This document shows, one piece after another, positions 11,101-20,795 of a stretch of 64,000 bases of DNA. This DNA is from Amorphophallus konjac. Its lineage: Eukaryota; Streptophyta; Magnoliopsida; Alismatales; Araceae. The stretch spans positions 1 to 64,000 of the forward strand of contig JAHNEJ010001808.1 of NCBI GenBank assembly GCA_022559845.1. Direction: 5' to 3'. Every line of letters starts with the position of its first letter. Positions within the stretch are counted from its first letter, which is position 1. The translations under genes were made by a program, and so were the position numbers. A model generated the notes under the pieces. It was not told the DNA's origin. It worked only from the letters and a program-made list of their open reading frames with translations, and searched no databases.

Positions 11101-11741
11101 AATAAATGAAATGGCATGAAAATTGATGGCAAAATAAATAAACATGATGAAATTTAAAATAATGACATGCTGTAGGGCGTGTTTTTCACATTAATCAATT
11201 TTGAAATTAAAATAATGGAATTGACGACCCAGGTCTGGGCGTTTTTTTTTTAATTGACAGCACCCCTGGGGGCGTCATTTGTCTGGTTTTCCCTCAACCG
11301 AGACCGATAGCTATGGAAATTGATGGAAAATGAAAATAAAATAGAAAATAGAGGGTTGGGGGCCTACCTTGCGTCGCTCGGGCATGATTAATCCTCACGA
11401 ATGATTTGCCTTGGTTGCCGCGGTCGTAGGGGTTGGCCGGGTTGTGGGACAACCGCCGCCGCCACCGGTGTTTGTTCTCCTTCTCCTTGCTCTCCTCCTT
11501 GTTCTTCTTCTTCGCCTTCTTCATCCCCTTCGCCTTCTTCATCATCGTCCTCGTCATCCTCGTCATCATCACCATCTTCATCTGCTTCTTCTCCATCTTC
11601 TCTTTCTTCGTCTTCGTGCTCCGCCGCCGGAGCCTCTTCGGCCGCCGCGGGAAGAACCTCCTCCACGGCTTGGTCTTCGTCGCCTAGGTCCACCACCAAG
11701 GGGGCGCTCACCCGTTGGCGTTTCTGTGCACCGCCCGCCAT
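8192..11741 (-). pseudogene. Antisense plant mobile domain (PMD) gene of T1, coiled-coil C-terminus
   Basis: Runs opposite to T1. Exons by GT-AG consensus: acidic exon 1 (11741 to about 11352), 10705-9986, 9908-9745, 9649 to about 9290, 9203-9111, 9031-8888, 8817-8755, 8665-8192; clear introns are phase 0 and most acceptors read TGCAG. Exon 2 is a typical PMD (ERWDRTSRAFLMPWGHM, IPTLEDVARITGLRVDG); exons 3-4 hold the conserved PMD tail (LWVHCLNEIEPLRLRMV); the last four exons encode Arg/Glu-rich coiled coil. Exon 1 is a run of Asp/Glu. Known: host PMD proteins (MAIN/MAIL1) act in transposon silencing and RNA processing, and PMDs also occur inside transposons. Damage: stop before the exon 1 donor, frameshifts in exons 3 and 4, TGA at 8467-8465. 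The role in the element is unknown. Confidence 0.82.
10788..11285 (+). repeat. T1 palindrome array 2 (intron 1 of the PMD gene)
   Basis: Paired inverted repeats. One member reads TTGACGACC...GGTCGTNNTTTA, the next ATTGACGCCCC...GGGGCGTNATTTT. Pairs begin at about 10791, 10886 and 10982 (spacing about 95 bp), with another at 11220-11280. The array fills the first intron of the antisense gene. Arms 8-10 bp, loops 5-14 bp. Confidence 0.8.
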
Positions 11742-11884
11742 GAGTTCGAGAAGGGAGAGAGTGAGAATGAGAGAGATAGAATGGAGGAGAATGGGGGGCT
11801 CGTTTAGGGTTTGCAGAAAAGAGGGAAAGAAATGAACGAAGGAAGGAGAAGAAGGAGGAGGGAAAAAGGGCTTTAACGGTCGAA

Positions 11885-12340
11885 AGGAATTGACGCCCGA
11901 AGGGAAGTCATTTTTTGGTTAATTGACGGTCTGAGCAAGGGCGTGGTTTGTGGATTTAATGACCTGAGGCTCGGCGTCATTTTTGTTTGCGTGGGAATTT
12001 GCAACCGTCGTCAGGTGCATTAATGGGAAAGTGATAGATTTGATTGATCATAATAATTACTATTTGAATTTGACGCCGATGAGGACGGGCGTCTGTTGAA
12101 TAATACACGACATATGTAAGGGCATCTATTTTATGCAATTGAGGATTTATTTTGAAAACAATTTTAAGGAATTTAAAGCAATTAACGCCTTTCCTGGGGG
12201 CACGAATTTATAAACGCCTGTCGTTGAGGCCGTCATTTGTGTTTTTTTGAAGTATTTTAAAAATTGATTTAATGCAATTGACGACATTATTGAAGGCGTG
12301 GTTTAATCAATTGACGCCCTGCGTGAAGGCGCTGTTCAGA
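11885..12340 (+). repeat. T1 palindrome array 3 (upstream of the antisense PMD gene)
   Basis: About eight units of the TTGACGCCC...GGGCGTCATTT type between the ATG of the antisense PMD gene (11741) and the end of the next antisense gene (12472), for example at 11890, 11933, 11960, 12070, 12182, 12280 and 12310. On the minus strand this is the expected promoter region of the PMD gene. Confidence 0.78.
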
Positions 12341-12471
12341 ACAGAGAGCCTGTAACTCAGTTTCTTCAGACAGAATCACATGAATTGAGAGGTATGATCA
12401 TAAATTCATTGTTTTGGCTCAAATAAGAAAGGAATCCTTATTTCATTGAAGGAAGATCATTATTACATTTA

Positions 12472-13903
12472 TTAAGCCATCATAGGCCTTATCTTCCTAA
12501 GTGCTAGTACATATGATTTGCATTTGTCTTCTTCTTCTTCTACACGTGCCTTGGACTTTTGGAGTAGTCCAACCTTCCATTGAGCCATGATCGTCTTGAT
12601 TTCTTCTTGGTCTCCACTTGAGCATAGTTCCCTTCTTTTGAGTGGAGGTAGATGAGAAGGTTCTTCAAAGAGGTGCCGAGGTAGCCCGAGCTGTGGGAGG
12701 CACCGGTGTGCTTTGTAAAGGACGAAGTCGGTCCCGCCAATCAACCGAAGCTCTATGCCGGAAGAGAGTCTTGAGCGAAGTTCTTGGGTCTTGAGAAACC
12801 CCGGTGGGCAAGTGAAACCACTCTTTGGCATTGTTGTGAAGTAGTCCCTCCATTCACTTCTCTTCTTGAGCTTGGGTACTCGATTGGTCACTCTCTCACA
12901 TAGGCCTAAAGAATTTGTCATATATCGAAGAGGGCTCTTTGAGAATATCTTTGAGGCCACTTGAGTCTCTTGGCAAGGGTCGAATTTAAAGTGAAGATCT
13001 ATCCAACATGATAGAAGGAGCATTGACCCATAGAGGGGCCGTCCTAAGGAAGCCGAGGTGAGCCCATTGTATAGGTTGGCTAATACCGCCGGACCTATTC
13101 TTTTTCCCTCCCACATGCTAGCAATGGCACTTAAGTGATGTTCCTCTAGATGGTCTTCCATTGAAGGGAATAATAGAGCTCCGCTATGCATATGACAAAC
13201 CCCTTCATTACTCTCTCCAATAAATATTCATCTTCTTGAGCTTTGTCCATGATTTTGAACACCCATGAGGCTAGTTTCAAAAGGTTGACTCCTTTATGGG
13301 CTTTAATTTGATTCACTAGATTTGGGTTTTGAATGAGGCTAGTGAGTATGTCATGATCTTGTATTGGTTTAGCCATGTAAGCCATCTTAGATTCCTCTCC
13401 TTGCTTCATCCTTCTTAGGCCTAGGAGTGTCTCTACTTCTTCTAGGAGTATAGTAGCTTCAAAGGTTGGGAAAAGGAAAGTGTGGGTATGAGGGTGCCAT
13501 AGTTCTATGAGAGCTCCAATTGAAGCCCAATCTAGGTGAATGTCATTATAATGGGTAGCATGGGTTATGAGGCCAAGAAGGTGCCACCTAGAGAGGAAGG
13601 ATTTCATGTCTAATGAGAGTTTGGAGAGTAATAAAGGGAGCCACTTAATCTTTAGAAATCTCCTTGGTCCCGGAACAATTGGGTAATCCTGAAAACATAA
13701 AAGAAAGAAAGAAGAAGAAGAGAAGATGTAATCAGAAATTTTGAAAAGGAAGAAAAAGAAGAACAAAAATAAAACTCAGATATCAAAACACTTACCTGGC
13801 TGCTGGCAATTCTCCCACTAATATGACCTGGAACTTCAGAAATCCTTGGAAAACTCATCTTTGGCTTCTTGGAAGGCCTTTGCTTCTGCATCATCATGTT
13901 CAT
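12472..13903 (-). pseudogene. Second antisense gene of T1, PMD/DUF7745-like
   Basis: Two exons: 13903-13796 (36 codons, ends SGRIASSQ before GTAAGT) and 13688-12472 (after TTTTCAG), phase 0. The core WHPHTHTFLFPTFEA followed by LLEEVETLLGL is the pattern shared by plant mobile domains and the related transposon-borne DUF7745 family (assignment from memory). Its paralogue in T2 aligns along most of its length (same WHP-THTF, LLEEVET, GSM-LL-CW and HRC-LQ-GLPR landmarks). A frameshift near 13180 splits exon 2: VMKGFVIC continues as MHSGALLFPSMEDHL in another frame. Ends naturally at 12472. Function unknown; antisense to the element, like the PMD gene 0.7 kb away on the same strand. Confidence 0.75.
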
Positions 13904-14099
13904 CTTCCTGGAATTAGTTCTGCAAGTGCTTCTGCTAGTGCTTCTGTTCTTCTTCGATACTCTGTCTACTTCGATGGTTTGATATGCTCATAAGATGAAT
14001 AGTTGCCTTTTTATAATGTTTTGGAACACTAACGGATAGCACAGTTTGTGTCTGATTCTAACGAGTTGCTAGAAGTTTAATTCCGAGTAGGAAACGAAA

Positions 14100-14295
14100 A
14101 CAATTAATTGACGACTCATCGTTTGGCTTCATTTGTTTAATTGACGATGCACTCAGCGTCGTCATTTAATAAAAGGCCTTTCTGGAGGGCGTCATTTGCG
14201 GTCCAATTCCAAATCAAACATCAATTGTAATTAACGCCCTAATAACAGTCTTCATTTCTTGTTTTGACGCAGTTGTAAAGGGGAGTCATTTTATG
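14100..14295 (+). repeat. T1 palindrome array 4 (upstream of the second antisense gene)
   Basis: Five units of the TTGACG...CGTCATTT type (14108, 14140, 14175, 14230, 14262), starting about 200 bp upstream of the ATG of the antisense DUF7745-like gene at 13903, so in its likely promoter. Confidence 0.75.
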
Positions 14296-14499
14296 AGTTT
14301 ATGCTTTTAAATTACTTTACAACATTTTGAACTTAAGTGCTATATGTTATATTATTCATGTTATGCACTTATGATCATATTATGAACTGTCGTGAGCTGG
14401 TGATTCTTTTGATAAACTAATGAGCTTTGAAGTGCAGAAGTGCAGGTTTTGCAAGTCTGGAAGTATTTGCATAAGTTTAAGCATCGTGGGTGCAAAGTT

Positions 14500-15055
14500 T
14501 TGAAGTCCATACATTCATTCCTCCTGAGTCTGTACATTGTTGAAGTCCATACATTCATTCCTCCTGAGTCTGTATATTGTTGAAGTCCATACATTACATT
14601 CCTTTCTGAAGTCTATGCATTCCTTTCTGAAGTCTATACATTCCCTTCTGAAGTCTACACATTCCTTTCTGAAGTCCATCCATTCTCAAAGTCTGTACAT
14701 CCAAGTCTATCCATTCTCAAGGTCTATACGTCCAAGTCCATCCATTCTCAAAGTCTGTACATCCAAGTCTATCCATTCTCCAAGTCTATACATCCATGTC
14801 TATGCTTTACCCAAGTCCGCACATTCCCCAAGTCTAAGCATCACAAGTCCAAGCATCCCAAGTCTGTACATTCCTTCACAAGTCTATACATCCATTCCCT
14901 AAGTCTACACATATGTTTCTCCTAAGTCTACACAATGCATAAGTCTATACATCCAACGTCTGTGCATTCCTCATGCATCTCATAAGCCTATACATTCCAC
15001 AAGTCTATACATCCAAAGTCTGTACATTCATTTCCAGGTCGGTGCAATTCTCAAA
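14500..15055 (+). repeat. Minisatellite with AAGTCTATACATCC-like units
   Basis: More than twenty degenerate copies of a 16-24 bp unit with the core AAGTCTATACATCC / GAAGTCTACACATTCC; the left edge has two near-identical 46-bp copies around 14505 and 14545. Known: the 3' untranslated regions of Tat elements are hypervariable and can seed satellites. It fits that position (between the antisense genes and the LTR). Confidence 0.88.
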
Positions 15056-15180
15056 TAAATCCAATAAAAATTCAAAAATTCTTAAATAAATCCAATAAAA
15101 TATTCAAAAATTCTCAAATAAATCTAATAAAAAATTTAAAAAATTCTTAAATAAATCCAATAAAAATTAAAAAAATTTCA
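15050..15180 (+). repeat. AT-rich tandem repeat, about 33 bp x 4
   Basis: Four copies of an AT-rich unit containing AAATAAATCCAATAAAA and ATTCAAAAATTCTT, directly after the minisatellite. Confidence 0.85.
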
Positions 15181-15474
15181 AATTCAAACCAATGTTGTTG
15201 AGTGTTTTGATTAGGCTTTTATGCTTAAACTGCATCTTTATATCTTGGCTAACGAAATTTTGAGCACAGGATAAGAAGCTCTTGGTCCCACCGACTGGGC
15301 ATCACCATCCAAGTCCCACGGTGTTTGCACATTATTCCATGCTCATTGCTATCATTATCTTCTTGTATGATATTCTACGTTACTATAGCATATCAAGGAC
15401 CTTGTGGTTCTGATGAACCTGGAATTTGAGTTCCCCTTCATCAAAAATAGTGATAGTTCCAGGGGAGTCTTAAT

Positions 15475-15700
15475 CACACGGATAGGCCGTTGAGTCATTA
15501 AAGGTTTGGGACGATGGTTCCACTTTCTGAGTTGATACGTGGACAAACGGGATTCGACTTAGCGTCAACTTAGAGATCTGGATTCTTGACCAAATCTGGA
15601 TGGCTTAACAATATTATCCTTGATTATTTTCTATTTTTAGTTTGTTTTAATTTTTCTTTTAGCCCAGCATGCATCATGTAGGACTTTGAGCTTAATGATG
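15475..15700 (+). other. T1 copy of a conserved non-coding block upstream of the 3' LTR
   Basis: Contains GATAGGCCGTTGAG, GGGACGATGGTTC and AGCCCAGCATGCATCATG in the same order as in T2 (41319-41510) and, inverted, in T3 (about 26360-26545). No ORF explains it. The rest of 15181-16170 has no gene that I can support. Confidence 0.75.
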
Positions 15701-16170
15701 AAAGTCTTCATATTACGCTAATAATGAAGGTCGCTCGCTCTTAACTGAGTTGACATGAGATATTCCATTCTAGATCAAGTACTTTATTCTCCTTGAAGTC
15801 GTTCAGGCTGGTTCCTTGAAAAGCGTTCATTTGCTGGGTCTTTATCTCAATTCATTTTATTTTCATACAAAATCACCTTGATTGTAGCACGTCCACATTG
15901 GCTGGTAAGCGCTCTCCAATGGTGTCTCCCCTTTCGTGCCCTTGTGCACATTTTAGATCATTTAGTTTAATCCCTTTAGTCCAGCTGATCAATGCTTTCT
16001 TATAATCATCCAGAGTTGTTTCACTCAGAATCTTGGAAAGATTTCTAATGCTTAGTGTCAGGAGGCATGTCACATCACACCTAGCATCTACTTATCAGTT
16101 CGTTCCACTTCATTCCGCTAATGTTTCACTTTCACTTCATTCCGTCTCACTCCCTTGCAAAGCAAACGCC

Positions 16171-16183
16171 AAGGCGGGGCAGC
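16171..16183 (+). other. T1 polypurine tract
   Basis: AAGGCGGGGCAGC directly before the LTR start TGTAGACACG. Matches T2 (AAGGAGGGGCATC before TGTTGACACC) and T3 (inverted). It primes plus-strand DNA synthesis. Confidence 0.85.
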
Positions 16184-16324
16184 TGTAGACACGCTAAAAT
16201 TGATGCTACGTTGAGTAAATCTCATGTCACCATGTGACGCCCAAAGTGAACTTCAATATTGGCCTAATATAAAGTTTTTTCTATTTTTCATAAGTTAATT
16301 GTGATTTATTGGCATTTTTCTTTG

Positions 16325-16665
16325 ACGAATGGAATTAACGCCTTAAGTAGGGGCGTCATTTAATTAACGGTGAATCCTAGGGCGCGTTTCAAGAAACGGA
16401 CGGCTATGCATAGTGGCGTCATTTTCTGGATTTTTTTCGAATCCTAAGCAAAATGAAAAATCAAGAATTGACGTCCCAAGGAAGGGCGTCTATTATTTAA
16501 CGCCCATTACCGAGGGCGTCATTTCAGAATTTTTAATAAGGAAAGTATTTTGTTTCCATAATTAATCCAGGAATTGACGCCCCTGTGCACGTCGTTATTT
16601 TAATTAACGCCCTTGGTGAAGTCGTCATTTTCAATTGACGCCCTTCGGCAGGTCGTCATTTTCAC
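16325..16665 (+). repeat. T1 palindrome array 5 (U3 of the LTR)
   Basis: Seven or eight units including AATTGACGTCCC...GGGCGTC, TTAACGCCC...GGGCGTCATTT and three consecutive units at 16571-16665. They end about 140 bp upstream of the TATA box. Confidence 0.85.
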
Positions 16666-16803
16666 TTCCAGCTCCGTTTCGCCTGCTTCTTTCCAGTAAT
16701 GATCCTTGCCCCATTTTGCATCTTGTGTTCGATTGGGAAGAGGGTTTCTTATTGAAGGGTCATTACCTAGTTTTAATCCTTATTTTGCAAGGATCTTTGG
16801 CCC

Positions 16804-16810
16804 TATAAAT
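16804..16810 (+). promoter_or_regulatory. T1 LTR TATA box
   Basis: CCCTATAAATACCCC, the usual plant TATA form, within the LTR and followed by purine-rich leader sequence. The corresponding boxes in T2 (42802) and T3 (25023) lie at the same relative place. Confidence 0.75.
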
Positions 16811-17565
16811 ACCCCTTGTTGTGCCCCTCGCGCGAGAAGAAAAAGAGGAGAGAATGCAAGAACGATACAGAGAGAGAAACTCCTGAGAGTTTTCTTAACG
16901 GAAGAAGTGAGTTTTGTGTTTTGCAGGTTCTATTTTCAAGTGATCTTTCTTCTTCCGAGTGTTGATTCTTCTCTCCTCTGGTGGCCATCGTCTGCTGTTC
17001 CACTCTTTGGTTTCTTCTCCCAGTACTGTTGCGCACACACAGAAAGGAGCTCGTGCCTTCAATTCATATTATTAGCATTAGCATCATCATCATCTTGTTC
17101 TTTCTAGCTACTTTGCTAGAAGAGATTGCCACATTCACATCACATATATCTTGCCTTGCATATTATTGCATTCATATTCTCCATACCCATTGATACTCCT
17201 CTAAGGGGTTTTAAAACCAAAACACATCAGGTGTGTTCATGCTTTATTTGTTTGATTTCATATCTCTAGAGCATTGATACTACACACTTTTGGCTAATCA
17301 ATCTTTTCTTCTTGATTTGTGTGTTTTCTTGCAAGGGTAATCAAGCTATAAACCCCCTTCATCGGCCGGCCGGTAGATGGAGCAAGGAAAAGCTCACAAT
17401 CTTCCACGCTCAATACAAGGTACATGCGATCACTCTATTCTTCTTGAGTTAACCTCTTTGGCGATCACACTCCACATTAGCACCACGTGCTTCTTTCTTT
17501 GCTCCTTATCTTTTTTATTATTATTTTTCTTTATTTTCATTAAGTGGATTTTCCATAATCTATAG

Positions 17566-18300
17566 AAACCACCGCCAAATTCTTCATGAGTTGCAGAAGC
17601 TTCACTGAGAATTATTGCAGAACCAGATATGAAGAGGATAGGAAGGATATAAGGGCGAGTCACACGCCCAAAAGAATCACGTCACAAGATTTGATCAAGG
17701 GCATCACACCCAAGAGGAGGAAGAGAATCACTCTCTTAAAATAATCTTCTATCACAAAAACTTCATTAACTCCTCAAATGACACTATACACCTCATTATA
17801 TAGAGAATGGCAAGGGGTGGGGGCTGGGAATTACATGGGAGAGAGGGGAGGGAGATGGGTGTGCCCCCTTGACCAAGGGGAGAGGGTGCAACCAAGGGGG
17901 GGACAAGGTGCTACCAAATTTCGAAAATAAGGGGAGGGGGGTCAAGGGTGGTAGGTGGCTGCCTCCCCCTTGGACCAAGGATGGGGGCGCCCCCCTCCAC
18001 TAGCCCCCTTAGGCCCCTTTCACTTAACCCCTTTCACAGATAGCCACTAAACCCCTTGTCTTGTTCACATTGAAGCCCCTTAAAGCCCAAAACCCATTAA
18101 CTCTAGCCCATTAGCTATCCTAGCCCATTTGACATATATTAACACAATTGTCCAACATAGACTACAATAGGGCCCAACATGGCCAAAAAAATGTGAAATA
18201 AGGATGATGGCTTGGCCGATGCATCCACGTCCACCGCGAGCTAACCGGGCCCCGGCGTGTCCTCGTCCACCAGAGTGTGTTACGGCGTGTGTCCGCACCA
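17566..18300 (-). repeat. T4 3' LTR, truncated
   Basis: Direct repeat of 22028-22763 with scattered substitutions. Ends GTGTCCGCACCA as the other copy does. Carries the minus-strand TATA box (TATATAAT, 17795-17802), which is mutated in the 5' copy (22256-22264). Begins abruptly at GAAACCACCGCC. Confidence 0.9.
17795..17802 (-). promoter_or_regulatory. T4 LTR TATA box
   Basis: On the minus strand TCTATATAATGAGG. The 5' LTR copy has lost it (TCTATCGAGAATGG on the + strand). Confidence 0.55.
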
Positions 18301-18519
18301 ATTCTCCCTGGGTGGGAGGAAATCGACCCCATCGAGTAAGGGTCCCGAAGCTTGAAATCTACGCGTGTGATCAAGGCACCGTCTGGCACGGGCATCCTCT
18401 CCAATGCACAATGAAGTATTGGTAGGCTCCGTTCCTGGTGTTGATCACCTGCTCATCCAGTATACAATCAATATGCTTACGTTGAGGCTAGAAGAGGTGG
18501 ACTCTCGGGTGGTGTGTCA

Positions 18520-18800
18520 CTCACAACAGGGGGAGAAAGCCCAAAAATGCACTAGGGATCACCGCGGGGTTCCGATACGCTACCAGATCTAAAACTTTCA
18601 ATGTCGAACGGACACCATAGTCGTCTGGTAGTTCAATAACGTACGCATTCGAACCCACTTGTTTCATGACTCGGAAAGGGCGGGTATCGCGGGCCTGGAG
18701 TTTCATTACAGTCCCCAAGAGGAAACCGTTCTGGTATGACCCTGATCATGACGTACTCTCCCTTTTTGAAATCACGGGCATGTCGGCGTGCATTAGCTAA
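18520..18800 (-). pseudogene. pol (INT fragment): T4 integrase C-terminal fragment
   Basis: Minus strand: ARDFKKGEYVMIRVIPERFP at about 18790-18730, then LQARDTRPFRVMKQVGSNAY and VIELPDDYGV to about 18590. This is the typical C-terminal tail of chromovirus-type integrases (GEYVM-R-RPERFP ... RPFRV...SNAYVIELPDDYG). A frame change separates the two parts. Everything from protease to the integrase core is missing: about 18820-19165 joins the gag end to this tail. Confidence 0.8.
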
Positions 18801-18809
18801 CCCCTTATA

Positions 18810-19169
18810 TGTGCATGGCTAGCCTTTTATTGGGACACGACTTTATGTAAACTTCATATTCATGATAAAAAAACTGTATAAGCAAACAAACTCATACACG
18901 ACCTTAGACAAACCTAGACAACCATAAGTAACACTCGCATACAAACGAACCTGAGCCTACTGACTTCTAAATGGGGGTTCAGAGGTTTGGGAGGATCACA
19001 CCCAAGTGCACATTACCCTGGGACTGAGTACTCGGCTCGGCAACATGCACTTCTAAAAGCTCGTGAAAGAACTCCTTCGCGAGTTTTGGATCCGGCTCAT
19101 AGCTGACCGGCACTAGCTCCGGTGTGGGGTCGCGGGCTGGAGTGTTCGAAATAACCAATGACTCTCAAG
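18810..19169 (-). other. T4 gag-to-integrase junction region
   Basis: Minus-strand reading near 19165-18990 still gives the hydrophilic segment after the gag zinc knuckle (SNTPARDPTPELVPVSYEPD). From about 18960 to 18815 I see no coding match. The internal deletion of pol falls here. Confidence 0.5.
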
Positions 19170-20516
19170 TGGGACACTTGGCCGAAAAGTGGCCAATCCC
19201 ACCACACCTATAGCACTAGTCATGTGGCCCTGTGCTAGAAGATGCTCCACCGGTCATCGGTCCCTTCCCCTTGTCTTCTCGATGGGCCGGGGGTGGTGGG
19301 AGCTGAGGTCGGGCAGGAAATGTGGGCTGCTGGGAGTGTGGGGTGGGGAATGGTGCTTGGTGGCGAGGGGAAGGGTCCGTTGGAGGGCGAGGGTGAGGCC
19401 TGAGAGCAGTGGGGTACTGGCGAGGGGGTTTCGGAAGACGAACAATCGGAAATCGAGTATAGGAACTAGGCGTGAAATGAGGGTCGGACCCACGCTGATA
19501 GATGATCCCCGGTCGTTGGACGGGAGCGAACTCTATCTCGAACTGCACTAACTCGAGAGCAACATGATATGCGGCCTCCATGGTGGTCAGATTGCGGTGA
19601 AAGAGTTCATACTGAAAGTGGGGCCACAGACCACGACGGAAGCAAAAAACATGCATCGTGCTCTCTTCCGAGACGCCACATCATAAACAATATTCATCAA
19701 ATTCTGTGATGTACTCAGACACGGACCGATCCCCTTGGTTAAGATTCTGCCGCCTATCAATGAGCCTTTGATGGTGTGTGGCAAGAAGATACTTGGTTCT
19801 AAGTCTCTCCTTCATCTCATCCCAAGACTCAACCTGGGGCTCTCGACGCTGAAATAACAAGCTCTCCACATTGCACCGATAAGTTTGTGCTTGCCCTAAT
19901 AGCTTCATTTTAGCGAACTTGACTCTTCGGTGGTCCGTCATCTCGAACCACTCGAAGTACCTGTCCATACCGGCCTCCCAATCAAGATAGACTTTTAGGT
20001 CCAAGGACCCGTCAAAAGTGGGAGGGTCAGCTCGCACGGTCCTGAGGACTCTATCATCCTCTTCATCCCTCAGCTATTGAAAGCCACGACGGCGTCGACC
20101 ATACCCCCCGTAAGCATTATCGGACCCATAGTCTTCGAGACCAAGGTCGCGATGCTGATGGCTCGGTGAGGGGCGGGCTGAGGAGCATGTGCTGGCTGCT
20201 CCTGTGCCACGGAAGCGGGTTGGACCTGGGCCTTGAGAGCGATTTGGACTTAGGCTACCATTGGAGCATGTACGGGTAGGCCCTGGGCCGCTCCTAGAGG
20301 GTCCCCGTGTGACAATCTATTCAACCGTCTAACCAGACCTTGAACAGACTTGTCGGATGACTACATGCATTCCTCCATGGCCCTAAGGCGGCCATCCATA
20401 TTGTCGGAGAAGCTCCGAAAGGTAGCCTCGGACTGGTCCAATCAGGCCAGGATGGCCATCATCACCTCATGCAAGGAGTGAAAGTCTCCCGAGGCAGCAT
20501 CCCGTGGGTTTGCCAT
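19170..20516 (-). pseudogene. gag: T4 gag
   Basis: Starts at ATG 20516 (MANPRDAASGDFHSLHEVMM). The capsid region 20037-19681 reads DPPTFDGSLDLKVYLDWEAG, then WDEMKERLRTKYL and SVSEYITEFDEY, a widespread plant gypsy gag. An in-frame stop follows at about 19681, then RRGLWPHFQYELFHRN in the same frame, a proline-rich linker and a CCHC knuckle CYRCGGIGHFSAKC (about 19210-19170). Additional in-frame stops in the N-terminal part (about 20445, 20365) and on both sides of the knuckle. Structural protein of the virus-like particle; here dead. Confidence 0.85.
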
Positions 20517-20780
20517 AGACGAGGGGCGATGGTATTGGGTATCTCACCAGGTGGGCATGCAACGACACAAAGGTTGGAATGCAGTAACTAATGCAACTGA
20601 GGAACCTAGACTTAACCAATATACGGTACGTGGCAGAGGTTTGATATGAAGATCGCACTCACGGAAGTGTGCTACCTTCCCGATAGGCGTAACCTATCAT
20701 TCCGGCAACATCTTTTGATATACCGAATAAAGGAATGCAAATGCAACCTTGGACTTAGACGACCTTGGACTTAAATCGAT
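20517..20780 (-). other. T4 5' leader
   Basis: Untranslated stretch between the primer site and the gag ATG. No feature recognised. Confidence 0.6.
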
Positions 20781-20792
20781 GCTCTGATACCA
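20781..20792 (-). other. T4 primer binding site (initiator Met tRNA type)
   Basis: Minus strand TGGTATCAGAGC, complementary to the 3' end of initiator tRNA-Met as in most plant gypsy and copia elements, 3 nt from the LTR end. Confidence 0.9.
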
Positions 20793-20795
20793 ATT

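Larger units (their letters stand above)
1..17565 (+). mobile_element. T1: Tat-lineage Ty3/gypsy retrotransposon with antisense genes, 5' end outside window
   Basis: Seen: the order gag tail, protease, G-patch, RT, RNase H, second RNase H, integrase on the + strand, then about 9.5 kb with two minus-strand genes, a purine-rich tract at 16171-16183 and an LTR start at 16184. Known: the order RT-RH-aRH-INT is typical of the plant Tat group (Ogre, Grande, Retand), and some Tat elements (Grande) carry antisense ORFs between pol and the 3' LTR. Inferred: one old element, because the same TTGACG...CGTCA palindromes recur behind integrase, around both antisense genes and in the LTR. The 5' LTR, primer site and most of gag lie left of the window. 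The right end is cut at 17565 by the truncated LTR of T4. Stops and frameshifts show it is defective. Confidence 0.88.
16184..17565 (+). repeat. T1 3' LTR, right end lost
   Basis: Starts TG after the polypurine tract. U3 carries a palindrome array (16325-16665). A TATA box follows at 16804-16810. The transcribed part contains AAGGGGTTTTAAAACC (about 17203), a CGGCCGGCCGG box (about 17364) and CTTTGGCGATCAC (about 17456), all also found in this order in the LTRs of T2 and T3. The end is missing because the sequence joins the truncated LTR of T4 at 17565/17566. Confidence 0.8.

Noticed and set aside
11401..11835. Plus-strand Ser-, Leu- or Phe-rich ORFs over the PMD exon 1
   Set aside because: They are readings of the GAA/GAT-rich acidic exon on the opposite strand; composition is low-complexity and no motif is present.
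14500..15050. Possible CRISPR-like array
   Set aside because: Units are degenerate, contiguous and without constant repeats or unique spacers; the setting is a plant retrotransposon.
17810..18000. G-rich tract (GGGG runs), considered as telomeric or G-quadruplex regulatory element
   Set aside because: It is part of the T4 LTR and is repeated in the other LTR (22265-22450). No telomere motif. Quadruplex potential was not assessed.
18162..18404. ORFs across the end of the T4 left LTR
   Set aside because: They straddle the LTR boundary and do not recur in a meaningful way in the other LTR.
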